DNA of 64,000 nucleotides from Pisaster brevispinus (Eukaryota > Echinodermata > Asteroidea > Forcipulatida > Asteriidae): contig JAMKCF010000021.1 in the NCBI GenBank assembly GCA_023634235.1, forward strand, positions 10,985,764 to 11,049,763. The letters run 5' to 3'. The notes beneath the pieces are model-generated. The model did not search any database. It was given only the letters and a program-made list of their open reading frames with translations, and was not told the DNA's origin. Shown in pieces: positions 47,201-55,800 of the stretch. The position numbers and the translations under genes are program-made. Within the stretch, counting starts at the first letter, position 1. Every line of letters starts with the position of its first letter.

Positions 47201-50140
47201 CACCCTTGTTGCATAGAGTTGTGCACTTTCAGATGCATGAAAAAGGGCTTCATGCCTTAAGCCTTTCTCAGATTCAAATTTTTGAGTGAAAAATTACGTC
47301 TTTCTCCAAAACTGCATTACTTCAAAGAGGTTCGTTTCTAACGATGTTTTATAATATCAACAGCTCCCCAGTGTTATTTACCACGCAAGTTTTTATGGTC
47401 ATAAACTTCTGGAGGAATTACCAAGAGTATACCCTGCCTATAACCCTCCTGTTCTTAGTAAGATTTTCCAGCGAGTTCACCAGAAACCTGTCAACTGCTC
47501 AGGCACCTTACTGATGCCACAATGCTTAGAACACAAAAGTGGATGGTATTAAATGGTCAGACAGTGGGAGGGTTAAAAAAACTGCGGAGACAGAGACAGT
47601 GAATACAATAATTACCATTTTCTGCTTGGGCTTGATTCTTGCACAAAGATGTTGAAAGTCATCATATGGCATACCAGCCGGTCGAACAGGGTACTGAAAA
47701 CAAAGACAAATTCATACCGTACACTGACTGGTTTGTTTGAGTGGGTGTCAAAAGGTGATGCCTAGTCGAAAAACACATCACTCCGGTTCTCCGTTCACTA
47801 CACTGGCTCCCGGTTACTCAGAGCATCAACTACAAAATTCTTCTGCTCATTTACCTGACTTAACAGACATCCACCTACATGTCTTCAGCAGACAGAGTCT
47901 GATTTCTCCAAAAGTTTCGATGCATTCCTTAAATTTACGGTTGTCATACAACTCACAATATCAACTCACAAATGGTCCATGTACCTATACTCGCTACGGT
48001 CAAGGTCAATGAGCTTTAGCCTCAGCTGCACCATCACTATGGAACAATCTCCCTCTCAATGTCCGTCAAGCTACCTCTACTGACTCATTCAAATCTCCAT
48101 TAAAGACTCATCTCTTTGTAATTTAAGGTGAATGCACTTAGAAATGCCAGTATTAAGCACTATATAAAAGTTATTATCATTATCATTTATAGGATACGGT
48201 CCTACAGGCCCAAATAACAATTCCTGATCATTTGGGGCAGGCATACCGATCTCATCCAAGTCCGAACATAAATTGCATACTCAGGGGTTCTGGACTTGTA
48301 AGATGGTACTGTAGGCCTGTTTGTAGCCAAAGGGTGTTAGGGGGGTAAACCTCAATCTTCCCCGACGGTCGTGGATCAGATGGTTATGACAAAATAGGCA
48401 TTAGGGCTAATTGTGTAAAGTTGAACAGAGTGCGGTGACAAAGTTGACATGTTTCAGAATGCCTTTAGAATGTCAATGTACATGTGGTTTTTACCTACCT
48501 GGAAGAGATAAAGGTTTTCCGCAAGGCTCTTGGATAAGTAAACATCAACCTAGCAATAATAAAAAAAGAAAGAATATACAGTACATGTACTGTAAATTAT
48601 GTGCTAATAGCTGGTGCTTAGGTACAATTTTAATGTACTAAAATGGCATAATGACAAAGTCCTGGCCATACGTGTATGTAGAAATATGTAATTATAAATG
48701 TCAATCCTCCCTTTGTTACGACAAACCATGTGTTAAATTTCAGACGATCGAGAGTTCTGGAGTACCTGGAGTTCTCTTTTGAAAACAGATCTCGCCAAAA
48801 CAACAGTCTATGTGTTCTTTGTTTTCACAGTGAGCTCAGCCTGGGTCCAGAAAAATCCACTCCGCAAAAAAAGTTGCAAAAAACGATAAAATCTCACTGT
48901 TATTCAGAATCATCGCCTTCCGATAACAAATATGGCCGCTGTCGCTGGTATTCAATGGTGTGTTGCGCGCAAACAAGTTTCGAATAGGATTTTGTACATG
49001 ATGACCTATATGATGTTCGTGGAGACGACAGCGGAACGAACAGCATAGTTCTAGGAAGTTATCAATGTAGAAAAACCAGTTGTCCCCCACCTGGTCAGGC
49101 AGTAGCAAGATTTGGCCGGAAACTATCATGCCAGGCCAATTTTACATCCCCGGCCAAGTCCCCACGCTACTATAGTACTACTACTAAACTACTACTTACT
49201 AGTACTACCCTAGTACTATTTTTTACTATACCAGGACAGGTGTCATGACAAAAAGTGTTCGCTGACAAATAGTGTCTGCTCATTAGCATATTGCGATCTG
49301 ATTGGTCATGCGGCTATGATGTCACATTGTTTACAGAAGCTTGCCAAATAGTGTCCGCGTTAAGGGTGCATCATTGCGTGCCTTGCTGCTCAGCTGACAA
49401 GACGTCGTAGATACGATAATTTTTCACCTGAAATTGCCTATTACGATTTTGTTTGAATGCTTTCTTTATTCTATGAATATGATTATAAGGATTCGTAACA
49501 CTTAACATTCAGCACTTTCTCATATCATTTTGATCGTTAATATTTTGTTTCAAACTTTTAAAACCTGCACAAAATCTGCACTTTATACTAGTTCTAATAC
49601 TAATCTTTACCTACTTTTGAGTTTGATTGAGTGTTCCCTTGTTCCATTTTTAAAACTTAATTTGTGTTACTTGAAATAATTGTGATTTAGTAGGTAATCA
49701 TGGCCGAAGAAAGTGTTGATAAATGTAACAAATCTAACCATTCGAATGCTTCCAGACACTAATTGTCAGCGGCCACTATTTGGCACGTAATGTGCCAATT
49801 TTGATAGTGTCCGGCGTCCACTGCACATGCTCAGCGGACACTTTTTGTCATGACACCAGGTTCCCCGGGGCCGGGACTACAGTTATACAATTGATATGTG
49901 CACAACATTACTATTTTTACTAAAAATTACTAAATAACTAAATACTTTTTTTTTTATATAGTTTGTTGTGATGATCAGGGAACGCCATCGGTGACCGGAC
50001 CATCTCAAAAAGGAGGAAGGCTACGACGAGATCATCACAATCACAACTAACATTAACAATAACATGTTCAAAAACTTAACGTCAGGCATGTTATTGTTTG
50101 TTACCTCATCAACAACTGGATCTTCATCTGTGTCCGACAT
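26296..50140 (-). CDS. POLR3E: DNA-directed RNA polymerase III subunit RPC5, 18 exons, complete
   Basis: Exons 5' to 3': 50140-50105, 48549-48499, 47693-47616, 44346-44231, 43474-43392, 42658-42548, 41573-41410, 40338-40256, 39721-39585, 38426-38306, 37629-37548, 36589-36530, 34584-34427, 33798-33716, 32923-32421, 31376-31305, 30220-30092, 26352-26296. They sum to 2124 nt (707 aa, essentially the human length) with GT/AG ends and matching phases throughout. RPC5 pairs with RPC4 as the TFIIF-like subcomplex of nuclear RNA polymerase III. Landmarks: MSDTDEDPVVDE, YPVRPAGMPYDDFQHLCARI, VELEIGLDTQNTNYDKSRGE, NVDGANPIGNRTF, and ESSQEEEEEAKPVKVQFARP. Later ones are LSDQVKALLIN, YPKDSTSPISGVPADILCRG and RDYVMWRFNQSRCIVRKEVA. 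Residues 455-622 (the 503-bp exon) are a Ser/Glu-rich linker. The last exon is 57 bp, ends WYLKGTLPT, and lies 3.7 kb from its neighbour. Confidence 0.96.
26510..26720 (+). mobile_element. tRNA-derived SINE, family A, plus orientation
   Basis: Contains GGGTCTAGTGGCAAGACATC (box A side) and GGTCTCGGGTCTGTGAATTT (degenerate box B side), then the shared tail (TACAGTGCTTACCACACATC). A second, head-less tail copy follows at about 26770-26880. Both are in the last intron of POLR3E. Confidence 0.6.
27240..27560 (+). pseudogene. Decayed THAP-domain remnant
   Basis: ATG at 27271 reads MPKSCAVQG, the classic THAP start with the first zinc cysteine. It continues through KEWICFVNTTR, FSKWSYAAHFIIDC and a stop at 27463. 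A frame change then restores LTPTLKKGAIPT, the usual C-terminal end (AVPT-like). Two zinc ligands are lost: there is no second cysteine after CAVQ, and tyrosine stands where C-x2-H needs cysteine (TAT for TGT). The THAP zinc finger is a DNA-binding domain found in P-element-like transposases and genes derived from them. It lies on the plus strand inside the last POLR3E intron. Pseudogene status follows from the frameshift and missing ligands. Confidence 0.65.
27824..28217 (+). other. Open segment downstream of the THAP remnant, possible second exon
   Basis: After an AG at 27821-27830 an open plus-strand frame runs to a stop at 28217. It begins KDDHLASSAPSSSTPWPTGA and continues Ser-rich, then shows no domain I recognise. 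Two other frames are also partly open here, including minus-strand 28045-27842. The Ser/Pro-rich start would suit the linker that follows a THAP domain, but this is inference. It could equally be non-coding, GC-richer repeat sequence. Confidence 0.25.
28440..28690 (+). mobile_element. tRNA-Leu-like SINE, family C (Meta-like), plus orientation
   Basis: The head GGCAGTTCGTGGCCGAGCGG has tRNA-Leu features, with an extended variable arm (TGATCAGCAG) and box B GATTTGAGTCCC. The body holds TTGTGTCCTCGAGCAAGGCA, TTTGGATGGGACGTAAAGCC, GTAGGTCCTGTGTGTTGTGT and TGTAAAAGAACCCAGTGCAT. The GGGACGTAAAGCCG centre is the part that resembles the Meta-domain. Last intron of POLR3E. Confidence 0.75.
28840..30091. 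other. Intronic sequence with A-rich and poly(C) tracts
   Basis: Part of the last POLR3E intron. It holds A-rich low complexity (28970-29200), a C/A run (29704-29720) and a GCACCC-rich start (28860-28930). CACCCCCAACTTTTTTGGAT and GCACCCGGAGC-like words suggest a short repeat. No exon or RNA gene was seen. Confidence 0.45.
31628..31915 (-). mobile_element. tRNA-derived SINE, family B
   Basis: GGTTGAACAAAGAAATATTG, CAACCAACTGAGCAATCTAG and the long shared body to GGGAAACAGACTTGG. The box B complement is damaged (GAGATTTGGACCTGTG). It lies in POLR3E intron 15, between exons 32923-32421 and 31376-31305. A body-only fragment of the same family is at 34150-34300. Confidence 0.7.
33338..33656. mobile_element. 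MITE with long imperfect terminal inverted repeats
   Basis: The left part TACAACCATGTGTAAATCTC (from 33360) is the near-perfect complement of the right part ending at 33634 (GAGATTCACACATGGTTGTA). Pairing extends outward to about 33338 and 33656. Fragments with the same ends occur at 1-110, 39840-39915 and 55545-55640. It lies in POLR3E intron 14, some 60 bp from exon 14. Confidence 0.65.
33935..34080. repeat. Interspersed repeat E, copy 3
   Basis: ACCTCTGGAGTTACAGATTT, GGGAACAGTATCCTTACTGC and TGAAGAAAGCGACAGCTATT match copies 1 and 2. It lies in POLR3E intron 13. Confidence 0.6.
34600..35010. repeat. Tandem repeat of about 119 bp, 3-4 copies
   Basis: GCCAGCCTGCAATATGATAC recurs at about 34666, 34780 and 34904, and GTCAACCCTCCTACTGTCTG in each unit. 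The unit also appears in reverse complement at 1005-1250, and a part (GGTCAGACAGTGGGAGGGTT) at 47550. It is thus a dispersed family that can form local tandems. Confidence 0.8.
35390..35900. repeat. 146-bp tandem repeat, about 3.5 copies
   Basis: Units start with ATTGCAATAAGGAGTTATG at 35390, 35537, 35683 and 35829. Each includes TTTAGCTCATTCAACTGGAA and CTTTTCATATGAATCTA. It lies in POLR3E intron 12 and has no open frame. The copies are about 90% alike by eye. Confidence 0.9.
36228..36295. repeat. (GGAC)n microsatellite
   Basis: Around 16 GGAC units with three interruptions (GGCC, AGAC, CCGA) in POLR3E intron 12. Two A/T-rich direct copies of AACTTTAACATTTTTTTTAT precede it (36025-36080). 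Confidence 0.9.
37688..37951 (+). pseudogene. Non-LTR retrotransposon reverse-transcriptase tail
   Basis: An open frame from 37694 encodes MNGLSPSYICDLVQPKVPAG, NLRSAADKLLVE, AAGKVWNGLTTFHKRAIRAI and FKTHLSKEHFP before a stop. This is the conserved end of animal non-LTR reverse-transcriptase ORFs (NGLAPSYL.DL..., LRS....LLV, A...WN.LP..IR, F...LKTHLF). It is 5' truncated, on the strand opposite to POLR3E, and begins only about 60 bp from exon 11. Confidence 0.8.
38096..38290. mobile_element. MITE of the GGGCCC family, subtype as at 2217
   Basis: AAGAATGCCTAGTAACGTGG, TACGCACGCGCACAAGCAAA and the end ATGAAATTGGGCAC match the 2217-2472 copy. The left end is lost or altered where it meets the retrotransposon-tail region. 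POLR3E intron 10. Confidence 0.65.
38790..38910 (+). mobile_element. tRNA-derived SINE fragment, family A tail
   Basis: Box B-like GGGTTCGAATCCCAGCC at 38804, followed by the tail GACTCAGGAAAGCACTGATT and CACACACAGGTGTATGG seen in other family A copies. The head with box A is missing. POLR3E intron 9. Confidence 0.5.
38925..39450 (-). pseudogene. Non-LTR retrotransposon reverse-transcriptase tail, decayed
   Basis: On the minus strand from 39449: LHWLLVPKRIEYKVLTLVF, then KALHDSAPTYI. After frame breaks come YGDRAFSHIAPVLGYKLPSD, IRNIHSLNTFQ and FLFTASY. This is the order of the C-terminal end of non-LTR reverse transcriptases (LHWLPV..RI.YK....FK.L, YGDR.FS..AP.LW..LP..IR). It has stops and at least one frameshift. 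It lies in POLR3E intron 9, same strand as the gene. Confidence 0.75.
42725..42950 (-). mobile_element. tRNA-Leu-like SINE, family C body without head
   Basis: AGACCCATTTATGTAACACC, AAGGTGCTGCGGCGCATTCA, AATACACAACACACGGGTCC and ATCCCATCCAAAGGGCGAAG are the complement of the family C body, and the tRNA-like head is missing. POLR3E intron 5. Confidence 0.7.
43884..44082. mobile_element. MITE of the GGGCCC family
   Basis: Starts CTGGGCCTATTTTCATAAAG and ends AGCTTTATGCAATTGGGCCC. The interior AAACTTGCTAAGCACAGA and CCAACATTCCATAAAGTTTA match the truncated copy at 2537-2700. POLR3E intron 4, about 150 bp from exon 4. Confidence 0.75.
44701..46797. repeat. 50-bp minisatellite with 100-bp higher-order unit, about 42 copies
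   Basis: Each 50-bp monomer starts CAACTGAGA. Type 1 continues GAAGTTTATGTAGGAACCCA and ends with CTATCTCATTC. Type 2 has AGAACTTATGTAGGAACCGT or the variant AGAAGTCATGTCGGAATGGT. Types 1 and 2 alternate strictly, giving a 100-bp dimer. The GTCGGAATGG variant dominates the first kilobase and GTAGGAACCGT the second. Monomers at both edges are diverged. It fills most of POLR3E intron 3. Confidence 0.97.
47737..48190 (+). pseudogene. Non-LTR retrotransposon 3' end with reverse-transcriptase tail
   Basis: Pieces in shifting plus-strand frames: HITPVLRSLHWLPVTQSINY, KILLLIYL, then APSLWNNLPLNVRQATSTDS and FKSPLKTHLFVI before a stop near 48125. Next come GTATTAAGCACTATATAAA and TTATTATCATTATCATTTA, a typical short-repeat 3' tail. 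It is 5' truncated, inserted in POLR3E intron 2 on the opposite strand. Confidence 0.85.
49239..49857. mobile_element. 619-bp non-autonomous element with 27-bp terminal inverted repeats
   Basis: The left end GGTGTCATGACAAAAAGTGT (continuing TCGCTGA) is the reverse complement of the right end, with one mismatch in 27 bp. Subterminal text is also mirrored: AAATAGTGTCCGCG on the left and CGGCCACTATTTGG on the right. No protein-coding frame. I could not see a clear target-site duplication. It lies in POLR3E intron 1, about 250 bp from exon 1. Confidence 0.85.
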
Positions 50141-50649
50141 TGCTCTGCTCGTTTTGTTGGACTTGGACCGTGGCTTTACCAAGTCTATTCTAGATTGTCA
50201 CATTCAGTTCACCTGTTCACAAGTCAGCAAGTGCAGCCAGTCGCAGTCGTTTTACCAAAGTTAAGTACATGTACTGATAAACTTGAATGAACTGGATGGC
50301 AAGCAGTTGTAATGACTGTAGTGTTCCTGAGAGGCCACAGTGTGTAGACTGTGCTCTTCCGACCAAGTTCCATCCAGTCATGTACCGCGCTAGCTGTGGG
50401 GACGAATGATGTTTGTGCAATAAATATACTGTAGTCTAGTACTAGTAAAACAATATGCACACTGTACTGTGCAGAAAGACCTACTTGTCGAGAAACCAAC
50501 ACATAAATGTTTTAAAAAGTAGGCTACAGAGTAATTAGATTGAGGTTGTACATTCATGTCATCAGATCATAATGATGTGTACACTCATCCACATGTCCTG
50601 CACATCGCAATTACAAGTCACCAGCAGAGAGGTGCGGAACCAGACTGAG

Positions 50650-50718
50650 GTTAGCACTAAATTTAGTGCCAGCACCAAACATGGTGCTGGCGAGAAATTT
50701 GGTGCTAGCACCAAATTA
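50650..50718. repeat. Nested palindromes, cluster 1
   Basis: GCACTAAATTTAGTGC (50654-50669) is a perfect 16-bp palindrome. It is followed by AGCACCAAACATGGTGCTGG and TTTGGTGCTAGCACCAAA, both also self-complementary. A near copy of the first part is at 51425-51505. Confidence 0.85.
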
Positions 50719-50850
50719 AAAAAAAACTTGTCAACGACCGTCATTGACAGAGCGAACGGAATCCTTAATTCTCGTGTAATTGCCTTGTTTTCAATTGCAA
50801 TGTTTTCATTGTAAAATCGTTTTCATTGTAAAAATAGACTTTCAAGTTTT

Positions 50851-51225
50851 TTCAAAGCCTGAACAGGGAACGCCTTCGTTTCGAAAATACCCTGATGTGG
50901 GTATTTTCGAAAAGACGGACAGGGATTACCAGGCTTTCACTTTTTTCAAAGCCTGAACAGGTAAAGCCTGCATTTCGTAAATACCCTAATCTGGGTCTTT
51001 TCAAAACGGCGGACTGGAATTACCAGGCATTTCAAAGCATGAACGGCGAAAAGACTCTTATAATGTGTATTTTTGAACTGGCGCACTGGAATTACCATTT
51101 TAGTATTTTTTTTTTTGGAGCCTGGCTAAACCAGGCTGAAATTAGGGAAAGCGGCGGTTTCGAAAGATCATAGTCTGGGTACGGCGAGCTATATTGCTGG
51201 ATGGAATTACCAGCTATATAGCTCA
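50851..51225. repeat. Tandem repeat of about 90 bp with internal hairpin
   Basis: TTCAAAGCCTGAACAGG starts units at 50851 and 50945, with a diverged unit at 51031 and a weaker one near 51113. The units share GGAATTACCAGGC-like ends. In the first, 50879-50912 is a perfect inverted repeat: 14-bp arms (TTTCGAAAATACCC) around TGATGT. Confidence 0.75.
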
Positions 51226-51424
51226 ATGTTGTGCTTGATGGCATCGAATTGTGCACTTTACAGAGCTCCATAAACACAGAATTATGTGGGAGAACCATGA
51301 AATTGGGTGAAGCTCATTTTCTGTCTAACGGAAAGCGCCTTATCGAACGTCAAACGAGAAACCAACTTCACACCGGTTACAAACGTGTCATAATATTGCC
51401 CCACATGCTAGGCTGGAGACCAGA

Positions 51425-51505
51425 CTAAAGTCTGCACTAAATTTAGTGCCAGCACCAAATTTGGTGCTGACTTCAGTCTGGTACCTTCATACCATTTGGT
51501 GCTCG
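51425..51505. repeat. Nested palindromes, cluster 2
   Basis: GCACTAAATTTAGTGC (51434-51449) is followed by the perfect 18-bp palindrome AGCACCAAATTTGGTGCT (51451-51468). Outside them CCAGACTAAAGTC and GACTTCAGTCTGG also pair, so palindromes are nested. Direct relative of cluster 1, 0.8 kb away. Confidence 0.85.
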
Positions 51506-52428
51506 ATATGGGGCATGGTGGCACCCCCCCCCCCATTGTGTCTTAAGTTCATTGTGTGCTTGGAATCTCAGGAATTCTTCCGAGGATTTTTTATTTTTTT
51601 TTGTGGGGGGGGGGGGTACTTTTGTACAAGAGGAAAATAGTGTGGTTTAGGCCGGGATAAAAGTTTTTATGCAAGATAAAACAAATAGTAATAATGCATG
51701 GCACAACAGCATTTTTAAAAACCTATCAAGGCGCCTCACACTAAAAAAGACAGACAAGCCACAATTAATTGTTACTTTTATTAATAAAAGGTAGGACCGC
51801 TAAAATTTGTATATGTCTGATCAGCGACGTAGGATCGAGGGATGGGGCGGTTTGGTTGGGGGCCGCAAGCAACTGAGTTTATGTATTTCCCTTCCCCTTT
51901 CCAAGTAATCATTAGCAATACCAGGTTGGTTTAGCTTTGTAATCCTGGATCATCGCCTTTAAAAAAATAACCTAAAAAACTATTTTAAAAAAGGGTTTAC
52001 CCAAGAAGAAATAAAGCTTTATCAAATAAAAAATGGGATTTGTTGGTGCTGGTGTGGATTAGACAATGATGGGTAGACCACCTATTATTCAATATTTAGT
52101 TTGGGGTTCAGGGTCGTCACTGATGACCTATATTTAAAACAGGTATAATTTCGAAAGGTTTGTTTCCCATGTTCACTACTAGAGGCATAATATTAATAAG
52201 GCATAATCACTGCATGATTATTCACACGAAGTGAAAAGAGAACAGATCCGCTTTGGGTGGGGATGGGGAGAATTGTTCAGACTGCATACTCTTTTTTGAG
52301 CACAAAAGCAACAAACTAGCAGTGTGAAAACTTCGTTTAAAAAAAGGTATTTAATTAACTAGATAGAAAAATGCAATTAACCGGAATTTGGTTTCGAAGA
52401 TTTAAAAAATATTAGTAGAAAAAAAACT

Positions 52429-52510
52429 TGGCAGCGGTGGGATTCGAACCCACGCCATCGAAATGACTGGTGCCTTAAACCAGCGCCTTAGACCGCTCGG
52501 CCACGCTACC
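52429..52510 (-). tRNA. tRNA-Leu (anticodon AAG)
   Basis: On the minus strand it begins GGTAGCGTGGCCGAGCGGTC and ends GGGTTCGAATCCCACCGCTG plus CC and discriminator A. The acceptor arms GGTAGCG and CGCTGCC pair fully, with one G-T. The anticodon arm CTGGT-TTAAGGC-ACCAG places AAG at the anticodon, and the long variable arm (GTCATTTCGATGGC) marks a type II tRNA. No intron. Boxes A and B are canonical, and eight T follow the 3' end (52419-52426 on the plus strand), a Pol III terminator. It closely resembles vertebrate tRNA-Leu(AAG), unlike the degenerate SINE heads elsewhere here. Confidence 0.96.
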
Positions 52511-52895
52511 CCTTGAATAAATGAGGTTTTTGAAGGTATATAAATTATGAGGTTGAATGCATATGACGTTTTCCTCTTTATTTTACTTTATACTTCAATC
52601 AATAATTTTGTTTTCAAATTTCTGATTTCCTGCTAAATTGTGTAAAAGTTAAAGTACGCATGACAAATCACATTTTAACTCTCTTTTTTCTTAAACCGTA
52701 TAGTCAAGTGCTGCTGATAGTAACAGTATTGCTTATCCAAATTCAACATTCTATTCAGTTCACCCCACACTGACACATGTGACAATTAACCCACGAGTAA
52801 TTTTGATTTAGTGTGCAATACATTAAAGCAGAGCCATATGTCTTCAGGGGCGAACCCCAATTTTGCACAAACTTGGCTGTAGTTATAAAGTCACA

Positions 52896-55800
52896 ATGTT
52901 CAGACAGATTTCTAAAACGTTAGTTCAAGCACATAGAACAGTATCCAGGTCATGTGTTGTAAGTGGAGAAAGCTACAAAAGCGCCTACAATCTTGAGAGA
53001 TTGTACCCCGATAGTAACGTTGACATCACCGCTGGAGTGGAAAGACTTCAGCAACACGTGAGGGCGCCTTTTTAACTAACAATGTTTCAGCACATTAGAT
53101 TTTTTTTAAAATTTGCTTTTTACAAATTATTGATTTGTTATCAATATTAATTATTATAAAACCGAAAACTATATATTTAATTTCCTTCACGTTGCATCAC
53201 TCATTGAGAGGCTGAAAATTGAAGACAAACACAGTTTTTGTCGTCTTTTTAATTTGGTCAAATTCCTAAGTAACCATAGTGATAGTCAGACCATTTGTAG
53301 TCCATATAGTATAATGATAGACCATATCATATCATGGTTGGCCAAAACTCAAATAATAGTAAAAGGAAGCAGGTCAACTCGTACGCACGCAAACCCGTAC
53401 ACCAATTGGTCATGGTTGGCCAAAACTCAAATAATAGTAAAAGGAAGGAGGTCAACTCGTACGCACGCAAACCCGTACACCAATTGGTCAACTCGTGCGC
53501 CAACCAACTCGTACACACACAAACTCGTACACCCACAAACTCAGACACACGCAAACTCATCCATACACACGCAAAGTCGTACACAAACAAACTCGTATGC
53601 AGGACACTTGTACATTGGAAACAACGAAAGCACTAATATCGTGCTACTTAACCAGTTAACTAGGCGGGAATTATTAATTCGAAAGCAGGAATTATTAATT
53701 CGAAATTAATGATTGATACTTGATTGATAAAATGGTGGCGCTGTCCAATTCACTGACACTCCAAGACAAGTTGAAGTAGTTGACTTGTAAAACATAAAAC
53801 CGTAAAATTATGAGGCTAAACAATCATTTCAGAAAGAAACAAAACTCCCAAAAATCAGTTTGTTTTTCCAAAACATCTGTTTTATTTTCCAAAAATTATT
53901 TATTATAAAAATTTGAGAAAAATACCAAAACATCTGTTTTATTTTCCAAAAATTATTTACTATCAAAATTTCAGAAAAATATAAAATTGAAATAAACCCT
54001 ACCTTTCGGATTTTAGCGGGAATGCCATCCGTCAAATCAAAGTTTAATTACTTAAGGGAAAACAAAAACAAAACTAAAACGCAATTCATTATTATTAGAC
54101 TTTGCATCACAACGGCGAAACCTTTTCCCTGAGTCAACACGTAGTGAATTATGCTTGTGTACGAGTTGGTGGGTGTACGAGTTAGTTTCCGTACGAGCTG
54201 GTGTGCGTACGACTTGGTGTGTGTACAAGTTTGTGCGTGTACGAGTTTTTGTGTGTACGAGTTGGTGCGTACGAGTTTGCGTGCGTACGAGTTGACATTC
54301 TAGTAAAATACACTATACAGCCAGTCCAGTGGCAGTACACTCACGATTGAATGATTAGAATTTGATGATTACGATCTCGTTAGACAAACTTTTTGTATCA
54401 TGTTTATTAGTATTTATTACTACACTGTAAATTAAAGATGCAAGGTCCGATTTTTGGCCAATCTCACCCCCAAACTTAACTTAGACTCAAACCCACACTC
54501 TTCTGATCAGAAACACCATGTAGCTTGAGTCTCCACAGTGTGCTTGATTGACCACTCTGCCACGGCCTGAGACACACTAATTCAACCCTCTTTTTATAAA
54601 CTTAAAGACGCTTTTAAGACTCAACCCCTACTGTATTTCTGCTTATTTTAGAGTACTGTCTTTAATCTGCTGTCCTCTTTTAACGTCGGTGCTGTTTATT
54701 GTTATCAGGGTTATATGAGGAAATTTGGCTAGCCAACCAGCATGACCAGTCACCTTGTTCAGTGGAAAGAGAGTTGACTGCGAATATAGACACATTTGCT
54801 GGAAATTAAAGACATGACTGAAATCATTATTGTCAGCTGACTTTTTTGCGGGAAAGATTTCAAATCCGAGTGCTACTTTTCATTCATAATAATATGAATA
54901 TTGATTGCTAATAATATGAATACTGAGTGCTACTTTTCATTCATAGTACTTTTAATATTAATACTGATTGTTATATTTGATGACATGATTATTTGTTTGG
55001 TCATAAATGAGGAATTTAGCATCTTTCATCAGACTATTTATCAATTTTATAATTTGCATTTGGTTTTTAAATCTGTTAACAAATAATGAAAAAAAAAATT
55101 CCATGCTAGGTTTACGAGGTCGAAATTCCATGCAGGTGCTGACAAGAAACTAACAACAGATATTTATATGCCGAAGAAAAACACATTTGTAAATAATTTT
55201 CATTTAATTTATTATATTTTTTTACCCCCTAGAGAACAAACTTAGAGGAACATTTTGATGGACATATACCCGTGGGTAAGTGACACTTTTCAAAATCTAC
55301 CAAAATCGTGTACATAAAGTTCAGAGTTCCATACAGTGGGTTCTTTATCATCAATTCATTTAACTTGTCCGCAAAGTGTCTAGTTGCGCAATGATCATAT
55401 TCTCGTGGTCCCTGGGCTCGTGCCCCTTCTCCACAACCTGGGTTTACCACTGTCAGTCCATATCGGCAAAGTACTAGTAAGTAGGATTTGAAACTTTGGA
55501 TGGTTGGAGTGCAATCAGGTGAGGTTTGCGGTGATTCTATGCATATAAATCTCTTTTGAATAGCGGTGGTTCTGAGAAGAATCGGTGGTTTGACAACTCA
55601 ATGTTTCAATCAGTAAGCTCTGATCATCTTCAGGAGGAAAATAGGTGTTGTGCTACGGTAGTCTAAAATGCATGGGGAGGAGGAGCAGAGAACTGCCCCC
55701 ACACCACCCCCTCATTCCGCCTTACGGGCCTGAATAGTTTAGAAGTGTTGAAAATGATGATGCTCAGCCTGCAGTTGTTTTTCTTGATTATGAAGTAAAG

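Larger units (their letters stand above)
50141..52895. other. Interval between divergent POLR3E and MRPL58
   Basis: The two genes diverge from here, so their promoters should be inside, though no core promoter motif is clear. Contents: two palindrome clusters (50650-50718, 51425-51505), a tandem repeat with an internal hairpin (50851-51225), C and G runs (51527-51535, 51606-51617), and the tRNA-Leu gene (52429-52510). No other exon was supported. Confidence 0.6.

Noticed and set aside
53254..53709. 151-codon frame with repeated Thr/Asn-rich text
   Set aside because: It is the subrepeat array and 78-bp duplication of the foldback element, inside an MRPL58 intron.
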